Positions 10,601 to 20,900 of a stretch of DNA of 32,072 nucleotides are shown here, piece by piece (position 1 is the first letter of the stretch; each line of letters begins with the position of its first letter). The position numbers and the translations under genes were made by a program. The notes below the pieces were generated by a model. The model did not search any database. It worked only from the letters and a program-made list of their open reading frames with translations, and was not told the DNA's origin. This stretch comes from Pelargonium cotyledonis. Its lineage: Eukaryota > Streptophyta > Magnoliopsida > Geraniales > Geraniaceae. Where the stretch lies: contig JAYMTA010000297.1 of the NCBI GenBank assembly GCA_036897625.1, positions 1 through 32,072 on the forward strand, read 5' to 3'.

Positions 10601-13600
10601 AAGTATCAACCATAGAGCTCACAAGAGTAATTATAACAAGTACCTAAAAGAGTTCATTTTAGTTACCTTGGATCTATAATTAGAAGAAAAGAAAAAACAG
10701 AGATTTTGAAGAGGATGTTCAAAATAGGATTAGTACTCTGTGGTTGAACTAAAGGGGTTGATCTGAGAGTTCTTTGTGACAAAATAATGCCTTAAAGTTG
10801 GAAGGAAAGTCTTATAGGGTGGCTATGCAATATGATTCCAAAGAGGCTGCAAAGTCATAAGATGAGGGTCGCAGAGATGAGAATGTTTAAGTGGATCTGT
10901 GGTAGCGCTAGAAATGAGACTTCTCAATTAAGAGTTGGGGCTGTGTTTATTGAAGAGAGGATGCTAGAATACTATCTGAGGTGGTTTGGACATGTGGTGA
11001 GTGTAGGGACATTAGTGACCCATGAGAAGAAGGTAAGAGAATTCAGTTATGAGATAGTAAGAGGTGTAGGCATGCTTGGAAAGTAGTAGTCAGCAAAGAT
11101 ATGATAGCACTTGGCTCAACAATAGGTGATATGCTGTAAGATTCTTGTAACTGACCCCAACATTGTTTGGGAATGGCTTGGTGGTGGCTGTTTGTTGCCT
11201 GTCAATGAAACTTCTTGATACATTTTGGAATGACTGAAAATATGATTTTTTATTTATTTATGAGAGATTTGGATACATCTCTGAAATGATTGTCCTTATG
11301 TTTTCTTGTATATATGTGCATTCTCACTACACTGAAGCTCTCACATATATCAATTACATTCCACTTTTGCCTAATTTGATCTCTCTTTCTCAATATGAAA
11401 TTAACTTCATCTTATTGTGAATTCTATACGCTTCCCTAGATGCATATATCTTTTCGTATTTCCCTTGTCATAAGTGTTGAAGTGACTAATAAAGTCCAGC
11501 ATCAAATAAATATAAAATGAATGAGTTACATATAATGGTGCAAGTTAAACCTTACTATTAATGGGAGTACGGATATAAAAAGCCCCCGCGTGTCAAGCCC
11601 ACCTTTATAAGAAAAATGTGACCCTCGCTCGTGAGGGGGTCAATTTGGTTATAATTTTGATCTTGAAACAATGGATTTGGCCTTTTTTCTCATTTCAAAA
11701 TAATACCTATCCTAGCTACAAGGAAAATAAAAGAAAAGGAAAAAAATATTGTTGCTTCATTTTAAAGAAAACATGATGGTTTTTCTTCTCCATAGAGTTT
11801 TTTTGTCAAACAGCACATGTAGATATATATCTATTTGCAGTTTTGCATTCATGTACTAATTACATGGTGATTATTTCCAGCGTTGCAGTTTACAAGGCAT
11901 TATACAAAAGCTTTGGGGGCTTTGCTGCTGATGTTGTTGCAGCGATAGACCAGGTACGGATGTTGGTTTGTTTTTGTAAACCATAATAGCACTTACTGGT
12001 TCTTTTGTGAACTATACCATTTACATAAGTTTGGGGGGAGGTGTTGGCATCTGGACATGGCATCTATTTTAGAGTTTTAAGGGCCAAAATTCAAGGCTCC
12101 TTGTTCATTTTGTTCCATTTAAACAATGCATTTTTTTGCAACGTCTTGGGGTTCTGTATATTCTTTGTAACTGTTTGCTGCTGTACTAATGGTGACTTGA
12201 ACTAATGGCCAAGTCCCATCCAATCAAATTATCATTTGAAATTCGTCTGTTCTCTTACCTATCCATTCATATAGCAACTTGAATTGTATTTTGTCCGTCC
12301 CTCTTCATCTGCAGGCAGCTCAGGATGGGGTCGACATAATAAGCTTATCAATCACTCCCAATAGGAGGCCTCCTGGTATTGCAACGTTCTTTAATCCAAT
12401 TGATATGGCCTTGCTATCAGCTGTAAAGGCTGGCATTTTTGTGGTGCAAGCAGCAGGCAATACTGGACCAGCCCCTAAGAGCATGTCATCTTTTAGTCCA
12501 TGGATTTTTACAGTTGGTGCCACCTCTCATGACAGAATTTACAGTAATTCTATTGTGCTTGGCAACAATGTCAGTATTCCTGGAGTGGGACTAGCGCGTA
12601 AGTCTCATTTATAATCATCATAGTTTTGATTATGTAACGAACTAGTCTTCTTATTTATCATGAATAATGTAGATTAAGTTTTGAAAAGGTAGCAATTGGA
12701 TTGAATTTTATGGTATGAGAATGGTAATCGAGATCGGGAATTTTCAAAAATTCTTATCCAAACACTGCCTTAGATATGATTTGTTGCTTAAGAAAACTAG
12801 GAGTACCCTTGTGGTATTTTCCTCTATAGCAATGCAAGCTTTAAAAAGTAGTCCAACATATAATGGTGAAAACTTCCATACTAAAAGGTCAACCTTGTTA
12901 GTTGAGTTTAACATTCACCTTTATATTTAGCTTAATCCTTCCATCTTTTACCTATGTAGGACTTATTTTTGCAGTTTTGGTTAGGTGGTTGCTGTGTATT
13001 TTATCTATTATAACTTATGCTCCACTGATTTACATCTACTTTGCTTTTTCTTCAGCGGGAACAGATAATAATACAATGTACACACTGATTTCTGCAATTC
13101 ATGCTCTGAACAATAACACAACAGTCACCAGTGATATGTATGTGAGTGAGTGCCAAGACTCCAGTAACTTCAATCAGGATATGGTCGAAGGGAAGCTCTT
13201 GATTTGTAGCTATTCAATCCGATATGTGCTAGGGCTCTCGACAGTTAAAAAAGCTGTAGAAACAGCTGCAAACCTTAGTGCATGCGGTATTGTGTTCTAC
13301 ATGGATCCCTTTATTATTGGTTTCCAACTTAATCCAAATCCAATGAAAACGGCTGGCATCATAATCTCATCCTCAGAAGATTCCAAGGTACCTGTCTTCA
13401 TGAATCCATGCTCACAGTCGCCGTCATACTTCTATTTCTTGATTTATTTTATGTATCTTTCTTTTACTTTAAATTTACATAATTCTTGCATTGTTTATTG
13501 CCAGGTTTTACTTCAGTACTACAATTCTTCTCTGGAAATAGATGAAGGTACAAAGAAAATAACCGGATTTGGGGCAGTTGCGAGCATCGCAGGTGGACTA

Positions 13601-14693
13601 AATGCAAACTTCAGTTCTTCTGCTCCTAAGATTATGTATTACTCTGCTAGAGGACCGGACCCAGAAGATAGTGCTCTTGATGATGCGGACGTAATGAAAC
13701 CCAATGTGGTAGCACCTGGGAATTCCATATGGGCTGCTTGGAGTTCTCTTGGCAGCGACTCTGTTGAATTCCTAGGTATGAATACCGTTTTAGTAGCAAA
13801 CAATGCAACTGTGTTTCCTCTCAAACTCTAATGTTTGCCATACATGATGCACGTTTTAAGTAACATATATTGACCAATTTCAGGTGAAAGCTTTGCGATG
13901 ATGTCTGGAACCAGCATGGCTGCTCCTCACGTAGCTGGTCTCGCTGCATTGATCAAGCAAAAGTTCCCTGCTTTCAGTCCATCAGCAATTGGATCCGCAC
14001 TATCCACAACAGCCTCTCTGTACGATAAGAATGGTGGGCCAATCATGGCTCAGCGTGCTTATGCTAACCCCGATCTAAACCAGTCTCCAGCAACACCCTT
14101 TGACATGGGCAGTGGCTTTGTAAATGCAACTGCAGCATTGGACCCGGGTCTAATCTTCGATTCCAGTGAGTCAATCCATTTCATGCATTTGTGCTCGTTT
14201 AGTATTGTTTTTTTTTTCTTTCAAGTTGGTGCTTTTCTTTACTTCTTGTTCTCAATCTGAAGGTTATGACGACTATATGGCATTTCTTTGTGGCATCAAT
14301 GGATCGGCCCCTGTGGTTTTGAACTACATGGGCCAAAACTGTTGGATTTACAAATCTGTCATCAATGGCTCGGACCTGAACTTGCCCTCAGTCTCAATAG
14401 CAAGATTGGACCAGTACAAAACCGTGCAAAGATCAGTACTCAACATCGCGGGAAATGAAACATACAGCGTTGGTTGGAGTGCTCCATATGGGGTTAACAT
14501 GAAGGTGTCTCCCGCACATTTCTACGTTGGCAGCGGAGAGAAACAGACACTGAATATGAGTTTCAGCGCGACAATGAACAGCTCTGCTGCAAGCTATGGA
14601 AGGATCGGACTTTTTGGAAACCGGGGTCACATTGTTAAGATTCCAGTTTCTGTCATTGTTAAGATTGCACCAAGTAATAGCACAAACACTTGA
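7635..14693 (+). CDS. Subtilisin-like serine protease, SBT2 subfamily
   Basis: Secreted serine endopeptidase (S8A), closest by recall to Arabidopsis SBT2.1/SBT2.2. Ten exons: 7635-7885, 8573-8732, 8990-9387, 10429-10524, 11881-11953, 12315-12597, 13056-13387, 13505-13775, 13884-14165 and 14263-14693. All junctions are GT-AG and in phase; 2577 nt, 858 aa, the usual SBT2 length. Signal peptide about 1-23; acidic DDDSDDD run; I9 propeptide from about 33 (TAVYIVTLKQAP) to 150. The catalytic triad is complete: Asp193 (GFVDTGID), His268 (GHGTHTAS, split by intron 3) and Ser632 (GTSMAAPHVAG), with oxyanion Asn375 (AAGNTGP). A protease-associated domain is inserted between Asn and Ser (about 425-565), and a fibronectin-III-like C-terminus begins after about 740. 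Should act in the secretory pathway or cell wall; substrate unknown. No lesion seen. Paralogue assignment within SBT2 is uncertain. Confidence 0.96.
9388..10428 (+). other. Subtilase intron 3, with a GGGT/ACCC-rich patch
   Basis: A 1041-bp intron splitting the catalytic HGTH motif. At about 10035-10185 it has alternating ACCCAAC, GGGTCGGG and ACCCGACC stretches that can pair, as seen in many low-copy plant repeats. No coding content. The open frame at 9870-10331 has no recognisable protein features. Confidence 0.4.
10735..11205 (+). mobile_element. LINE 3'-end fragment in intron 4 of the subtilase gene
   Basis: Translation of about 10850-11000 gives HKMRVAEMRMFKWICG followed by EERMLEYYLRWFGHVV. 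This is the well-known conserved tail after the reverse-transcriptase domain in plant LINE ORF2 (M..AEMRMLRWMCG...RLRWFGHV). The frame is interrupted and the reverse transcriptase itself is absent, so this is a 5'-truncated copy. Its end resembles the usual 3' terminus of such elements (CTGACCCCAACATTGTTTGG, then GGCTTGGTGGTGGCTG). It lies in sense orientation with the host gene, and the intron (10525-11880) keeps normal GT-AG ends, so it should be spliced out. Confidence 0.78.
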
Positions 14694-14850
14694 AAATCAT
14701 GACATTCTCTGTTCATTCTCTGTCCTTGTTTTGGCTTGCAAGATCTGTGTCAACCTATTTTTTGATTCATTTTCTTGTAAATGCTGAAAATGCTTGTGTT
14801 TGTATTGTAGATACAGCGAGTAATATATGATTATTAACGTTGTTCTGTGC
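14694..14850 (+). other. Probable 3'UTR of the subtilase gene
   Basis: After the TGA at 14691-14693 come T-rich stretches (TGTTTTGG, TTTTTTGATTC, TTGTTTGTATTG) and AATATATG-like near-upstream elements around 14820, which suit plant polyadenylation. The exact cleavage site cannot be read. Confidence 0.35.
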
Positions 14851-15596
14851 TTTTAGTAACTTGACTTTTTGATTTTGGGTTCATGCATGTGCAAGGACGT
14901 TACATTTATATCAATCAAGTGATATATATTTTAGTGAATAAATATACAAGAGAAGAGAAGTGCATATACAATTTCTCAAAAAAAAAATACATATACAAAA
15001 GAAGATTGATTCATTAATATAATTAGTACATTTTACAAATGGAGATAGATTATAATGGTAGACATTTTACTTGAAATTGAACTCTTAACTAGAAAATAAT
15101 AAAAATATTATTATACTATATGAAACAAATCTTGTGTCGGGAAATTTAAGGTTACGTGTCAACCTCTGCTCCGATGTCTTACAAAACTGTAAGGTTAGGC
15201 GTCACCCTCCGCACCGATATCTTACCAAACCTTACCGATTTACACTTCTCGGGACACACTTTTTGCAAAGGTTGTCACTAGCAGTGTCACCACTCACCAC
15301 CTATTCACATATTGTCCTCTATTATTAACTAGAACGATTATATTCGTAATAACTATTTGAAAATTGAGATTAAAAATATAAGGTAAAAGATTCAATTTAG
15401 TCATTGATTTTTCTTGTTTGAATTCAATTTGGTTCTTGAATAATCTTTAACTTAAAATCATCTTTGCCGTTAGAGTTTAAATCAAAAATTCATAAACTAA
15501 ACAGGATCCAAGCATGAAAGTTCATAAACTATTTTGAATTTTAAAAATAAATTCAGGGATTAAATTTGATTTGTTACAAAAATATAATAATCTTAC
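14851..15596. other. Intergenic, mostly AT-rich
   Basis: No gene is recognised. It contains the 43-bp tandem duplication at 15148-15233, annotated separately, and low-complexity A/T sequence. Confidence 0.4.
15148..15233. repeat. 43-bp tandem duplication, two copies
   Basis: Copy 1 (15148-15190) begins AAGGTTACGTGTCAACCTC and copy 2 (15191-15233) begins AAGGTTAGGCGTCACCCTC. Both continue with CGATNTCTTAC and end near AAACT/AAACC. They are GC-richer than the surroundings and diverged by about ten substitutions. Possibly part of a larger degraded element whose ends I could not find. Confidence 0.65.
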
Positions 15597-15994
15597 CTCT
15601 CATGAAGGGTGGAAATGGCACATCGAGGAGGACTCCTTAAGAATTGTTTTCCACGAAAACCTGAAATACGACATTAATTAGATAAAGTTAAGAATCATAA
15701 AATGAATTGGTAATAAAGATATATACCGAAGAATGTGTCAATTTTCACTCAACATATTATTGTTGAACAATATATGATATACAATGAGAATATAAAATAC
15801 CATTTCAATGCGATGAGCCACCTCTTGAGCTCCATATTTCCCATGCCATCCATTTTCATGACGTTTATATAAGATACCATTGGAAAACTTAACCTCGACA
15901 AATTTTCTATGCCTTCCTCCATATTGCAATATTTTGAAGGATTTTATTTTCTAGTTTGTGATGTAGAGGAAGATAGAAGGTGGGTTTATTTATA
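15597..15994 (-). other. Possible short minus-strand transcription unit, unrecognised
   Basis: On the minus strand a good TATA element (CTATAAATAAACC, 15994-15982) is followed about 60 bases later by an ATG (15922-15920). Then comes a donor (ATG|GTATTT at 15800), an acceptor (TTTCAG at 15661-15663) and a 64-bp candidate exon (15660-15597) ending in a consensus donor, GAG|GTAAG. Two readings compete. The frame from the ATG splices in phase and stops within the second exon after about 60 residues. The other frame gives more protein-like sequence (KFVEVKFSNGILYKRHENGW, later FLRSPPRCAISTLHE) but lacks an ATG and is out of phase across the intron. I recognise no family. It may be a decayed gene or transposon exon. 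Confidence 0.25.
15982..15994 (-). promoter_or_regulatory. Candidate TATA box on the minus strand
   Basis: Minus-strand CTATAAATAAACC, with an ATTGG (reverse CCAAT) about a dozen bases upstream and a CT/CA-rich start region about 30 bases downstream. Motif evidence only. Confidence 0.35.
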
Positions 15995-15999
15995 GATAA

Positions 16000-16319
16000 T
16001 TTTGACCAATATTAACAAGGTAAGTTCTCATGTATTCACGGGAGATGCGTGTATTGAAAAAGTTACTTTTTATAATTTCAAAGTCAGATAAAACACGTGT
16101 ATGAGGAATCAATATTTTAAGAAAATAAATCGGGTAGATATAAATGTATAATAATGTTTTGATTCTTTTACTAATTAAGCGCAACGAATATTCGCATATT
16201 ATATAATTATTCTTTTGAATGAAAAGGAAATGATGTATTACATGTTCTTTTCATTTCAAAATATAATTTTTATTTGCATAATCCGATTATCAAAAATATG
16301 ACAATAGGATGACTATAAG
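16000..16319. other. Intergenic, no feature seen
   Basis: AT-rich sequence upstream of the candidate minus-strand promoter. No recognisable coding or repeat structure. Confidence 0.4.
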
Positions 16320-16320
16320 T

Positions 16321-16562
16321 TTAGTATTCTAAAATGAGTGTCATGTTTCTATTTTTTGCAAAAATTACAATATAATTTAGTGTGTTTCCAATATTACCCT
16401 CACTTTCTCACATACACCTCATTTGCAGATCTGCTCATGTGCATAAGTGATAAGGGTTATAGGAGTAAAACAAAAAATATAATAATCTAAAAACATGAAC
16501 AAGACACTCATTTTGAAATAAAAATTTAGACAAATATGACACTCGTTTTAAGACGGAGGGAG
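16321..16562. mobile_element. Stowaway-like MITE, copy 2 (degraded)
   Basis: The left end is decayed (TTCTAAAATGAGTGTCATG) but the right end keeps CGTTTTAAGACGGAGGGAG. Just inside the right end the inverted motif occurs twice (CAAGACACTCATTTTG at about 16499-16514 and TGACACTCGTTTTA). The interior reverse-complements to the copy at 693-956: shared blocks include AACCCTTATCACTTATGCAC, then GAAAGTGAGGGTAATATTGG in that orientation. It is therefore the same family inserted in the opposite direction, with the doubled motif at the corresponding end. TA flanks are not clear at the left. Confidence 0.75.
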
Positions 16563-17780
16563 TGGAGTATATGCATTTAAGTTTTACCGAGCATATAAAA
16601 TATTAAAGTTTATTTAAAAAATATTTAAATTAGTTTCACAAGACAGAGATTTTAGTGAATGCCTCACTGTCACATGAACAATAGACTTCTAAATAAATTA
16701 AACACATTTATATTTCGGTTTTATCAAATGCCGTGTTCTGTGAACACATGATTGTATGAATATTCAGTTGTCATGTTAATATTTCAACAAGTGGAGGAGC
16801 CATTCCTCAAGGTGAAGGGGGTAAACATAATTATAATTTCAAGAGTTGAACTCACTTTTATTGATTTATATAAATTTTTCGATATGGATAATTTGAAATT
16901 TTTTTATAATTTTTTTATGAGTTTTGCCCCTAATTTCGATTGTGTCATGTATTAGTCCTTGTTAACAATTTTTTATTTTCGTTTATCACCGTCGACTAGC
17001 TACAATATGTCATGCTATTATTGATATATACATATCACCGATACACATTGGCTAGGTAGTCCGGTGAGCCAATTGTGAGTTTGACGTTGCGACGTTTATT
17101 TTAATTTTTAATTAGGCGAATCCAAAACTACGTCATTTTTTGGTTGTCTGGTTGAAAAATAAATTTAACACAATGTTTCATTGTTGGAGGCTAAAATCTA
17201 ACATGACATGCACACGTGGACCACATAGTTGACGTGTACATATATATTTAACTCATATCTACTTATAAAATTAGTATAAAAAATAACCATACAATATTAT
17301 TGTTAAACTGTAATTTGGATTATTCTCGCACCTATATACTGCGAAAGTTCATCTAACAAAAATATATTAATATGTAGGCGAGAATTTAAAATTTTGACGT
17401 GGATGTTTAATCATCTCCCAGTCCCTCGCTAAATTTGTCAACAACAAAAAAATTAGCGGGGGCACAAAATATTCTCGCTATTGGCCGTAGCTAATTCATT
17501 GTTTTCTAACACTTCATGAATTTACATATTGTAATTTAGATCTTTCATTTTTTTCAAACCCAACCTTACCTAAGATTTTCCAACATGTATATTTTTATTT
17601 CTATTGTTATCGAACAAAAGGGAGGACAAATGCACCGCATACTGAGATTGTGGGAAGAATTCTCGAGTTCGATTCCCACTAGACACACTTACAGAGAGAT
17701 GATAAATCTTAAGTGTGACTAAAGTCCGAACCAGATTAAATCGGTGGTTTAGGAAGAGAAATATATGAATGGTGGTATTT
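16563..17780. other. Intergenic upstream of the PheRS gene
   Basis: No gene seen. At about 17665-17685 there is GAGTTCGATTCCCAC, which resembles the B box of a tRNA gene or SINE, but no convincing A box or cloverleaf accompanies it. A 67-codon open frame at 16752-16955 is F/I/M-rich and not credible. Confidence 0.4.
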
Positions 17781-17785
17781 CTGTA

Positions 17786-17842
17786 TTATGGGCTTGAATA
17801 AAAAAATAATTTCAGAAGGCCCATAAAACTTGTGGCCCATCA
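17786..17842 (+). promoter_or_regulatory. Site II-type promoter motifs of the PheRS gene
   Basis: Three copies of TGGGCC/T or its complement lie 110-165 bases before the ATG: ATGGGCTT (17788-17795), AAGGCCCATAAA (17816-17827) and TGGCCCAT (17833-17840). Such clusters are known from promoters of plant nuclear genes for organellar and ribosomal proteins, which suits this gene. Confidence 0.6.
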
Positions 17843-17951
17843 GCTGAACCCAACTGTTGACTCTTGTCTATTGATAGTGGCTGTGGCTTGAGAAACCATA
17901 AACCCACAGAAAATCGATAAGATTGTCGGATCCTTCTCTTCCTCTTCGTCC

Positions 17952-20900
17952 ATGGCTATGGCCATTTCTCGTGTCCACGTCTCTTTATTCTCCAAAGCCT
18001 CGCTTCCCTACCAGAGGACTGTCCTTGGGTCCTTCGACTTTCGCTTACCATTCTCTTCGTCTGCTCTTCCTGCTGAGACGCCTCGCCCGAAGAAGTGGAG
18101 GCAGCCAGTGGTTTCAGTGCTGGAGCTTGGTGGAGTCAAGATTGAGAAAAATGGTGCCTTGCCCTCTTCATTGATTTGTATTTTATCTTCTGGGTTGTGA
18201 TCTTTTTTGCTCTCTGATGTTATGGAATTGAAGTAATTTACTGTTGCAAACCAAAGTCTGTCTTGTAAGGTTTCAATTTGTGCATAGTGCTTAATTTTTT
18301 TGAAAATTCGTTTGATTATTATAATTGGAATATGTGTGTCTAGTCTTTGTTTTGGGGTTGTCCTTTATGTGTGTGGTAATGTTTTTTTTGGCTAAAGTAA
18401 GTCATTCATATTATTTGCTACTGGGATCTTTTGCTATAGGGGATTGGTCAAATTTCTGATCTTCTTAAACTTCTTTTGTTATCAAGTGAATCACATTTTT
18501 GTGTTTATGGTCCCATCGTCATTGCCTTAGTTGTATAATATTCGTTTGTTAGTACTTGATGCATTGGGTTATCGAGTATTTATAATACCTTGAGAGGTCA
18601 GTTTTCTTCAATGCATAGACGTGTTGTTCTGGACAACGAGATCATGCCTTTATCGAAGTGTTGCAATTATTTTGACATATGAAATGGCCCATCTTCAATG
18701 CGCTGTTATGTGGGTTGAAACTATAAAGTTCCATTTTTTTACTAGTTTATGGCTTTATGCCCCTTCGAATCTTATGCATTTATGATTTATAGGTTCGAAC
18801 AAGTCTGCAATTGTGAAGTTGATGTAATGCTGCCCTCTTTGTATTCTCTGGTGAAGTGATCGCATATACTTGCTAAGATTTATATGATTAGTGGGTGCAT
18901 TTCTAGTGAAATTTATGATGCGGTGGTATTTTTTTATTGATATTTATAATCTATTAATTGTTTCCATAATTAGAAAAATAAGAATAAACTGATCAGCATT
19001 TTCAGTTTTTTTTTTCTTTTTTCTTTTCGATTCATATATTTTTTATGATGATGTTTGTAGATGTGGTGAAGGATGACCCTACAAACAATGTCCCAGATAC
19101 AATTTTCTCAAAACTTGGAATGCAACTTCATAAGAGGGATCAACACCCACTTGGAATACTGAAGAATGCAATACATGAATATTTTGATGCCAACTATTCA
19201 AACAAGTTTGATAAGTTTGATGATCTTTGCCCTCTTGTTTCTGTAAAAGAGGTATAGCTACAAACTACTTCACCATTAGTTCAAAACTCATAATGCATTG
19301 CTCTCTTTTTCCAGTTTTGCTCATATATATGTGTTTGTTGTGTTAACACAGCCCTCCATATAACATTACAAGGATAGTTATCAAGTAGGTCTGAACGTGC
19401 AATGTGAAGCCTGTGTAATAGACTAGTCCTACTTGATGTGTCAATAATCTATATAGTGAAGCTCAATAACATTGCTCCCTTAAGAATGCCATGAATGCTT
19501 TTCTTCTTACTGTAAGTAGAATTGGTGAAATGTTTCTCTGTTATTTGAAATGAGACATTAAGACTAGATATGAAAAAGTGGTTTGAGATTTTTGGTAACC
19601 TGCTCTGAGAAACAGCCATAACTTAGCTGAGGGGAGATTCAATACCGGTGGAATATGTTATGAGGACAACAGGGAGTACCAACAAGATGTCCTACGTAGA
19701 GCAGAATAGAGAATAAAGATACCTGCAATGTTCTTTGCAGTCCAATTTTCAGTGCTTAATTGAATAGTAGATATCTATATATGCTTTGTATTCACATACC
19801 GAGTTTTGTGCTATAAAAAACTAATTTTCAATGTAGGAATATCACTGATATAATTCTGGACAGTGACAACAGCCATTTCAATTCTTGCAGAATTTTGATG
19901 ATGTCTTGGTTCCTGCTGATCATGTTAGCCGGAGCTATAATGACACATACTATGTTGACTCTCAAACTGTGTTGAGATGTCATACAAGTGCTCATCAGGC
20001 AGAGTTGTTAAGGAGGGGACACACTCAGTTCCTTGTAACAGGAGATGTTTATCGTAGAGATTCTATCGACGCAACTCATTACCCTGTATTCCATCAGGTT
20101 TTTGTCTCTTACTTTCCGTCATTGTTACTGTATTGGCTAACATTTTAAGATTCTATTTGTCTAAGGAATTTATATCCTACTGGGCAGATGGAAGGGGTCC
20201 GTGTTTTTTCTCCAGGTGATTGGGAGTCATCTGGCCTGGATGGAACATCTTATGCAGCTGAGGATTTGAAGAAATGTCTTGAGGGTCTGGCACGCCACTT
20301 ATTTGGTAAATTCTAGTTAAAAAACTTTCTTTAGCAAATGTTAATGCCGAGATGATATAAAGACTTGGTATATTTTACGATCTTGAATTTGAAGAGAATT
20401 GTGGGAAAAATTAAAGAATGGATGCAAGGGTGAAATCAGTTCAACTTAGAAAAAACTGTTAATTTGTTCTCTTTGTTTTGTTTGTTGCTTTTCTTCTAAA
20501 ACAAAAACCTTGAAATAGCCTTACTGGCAGCATAAGTTTTGGACTTCTTTCAAAGTTGTAGTAACTTACGCGGTGGTTGACTGGGTCAGGTGTGCTTTTG
20601 TTTTGGGATTATATTAATTAAACAAAACATGTTGAATTTGTCAGGTGCTGTTGAGATGCGTTGGATTGATACATATTTCCCTTTTACCAACCCATCATTT
20701 GAACTTGAGATATATTTTCAGGTATGATGTGAATAACTGAATTATTTATGGAGCATCGCAAAGATCCTTTAAACCTAAATTACATATGCGGAAATCCTTT
20801 TCTATGCTCTTATTTCATTTTATGCCATATAGCTCCCTGGTTGTTAATCAGAAGGCTCTTGTACCGTGTGTTATTAAATACGTCAAGACTTGAAAATGAA

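Noticed and set aside
12902-13831. 309-codon open frame read straight through subtilase exons 7 and 8
   Set aside because: It includes intron 7 and parts of introns 6 and 8 that happen to be open. Phase-compatible GT-AG sites and family length support splicing instead.
17640-17700. tRNA- or SINE-like B box (GAGTTCGATTCCCAC)
   Set aside because: No matching A box, no cloverleaf and no poly-A tail at the right distance; kept only as a note.
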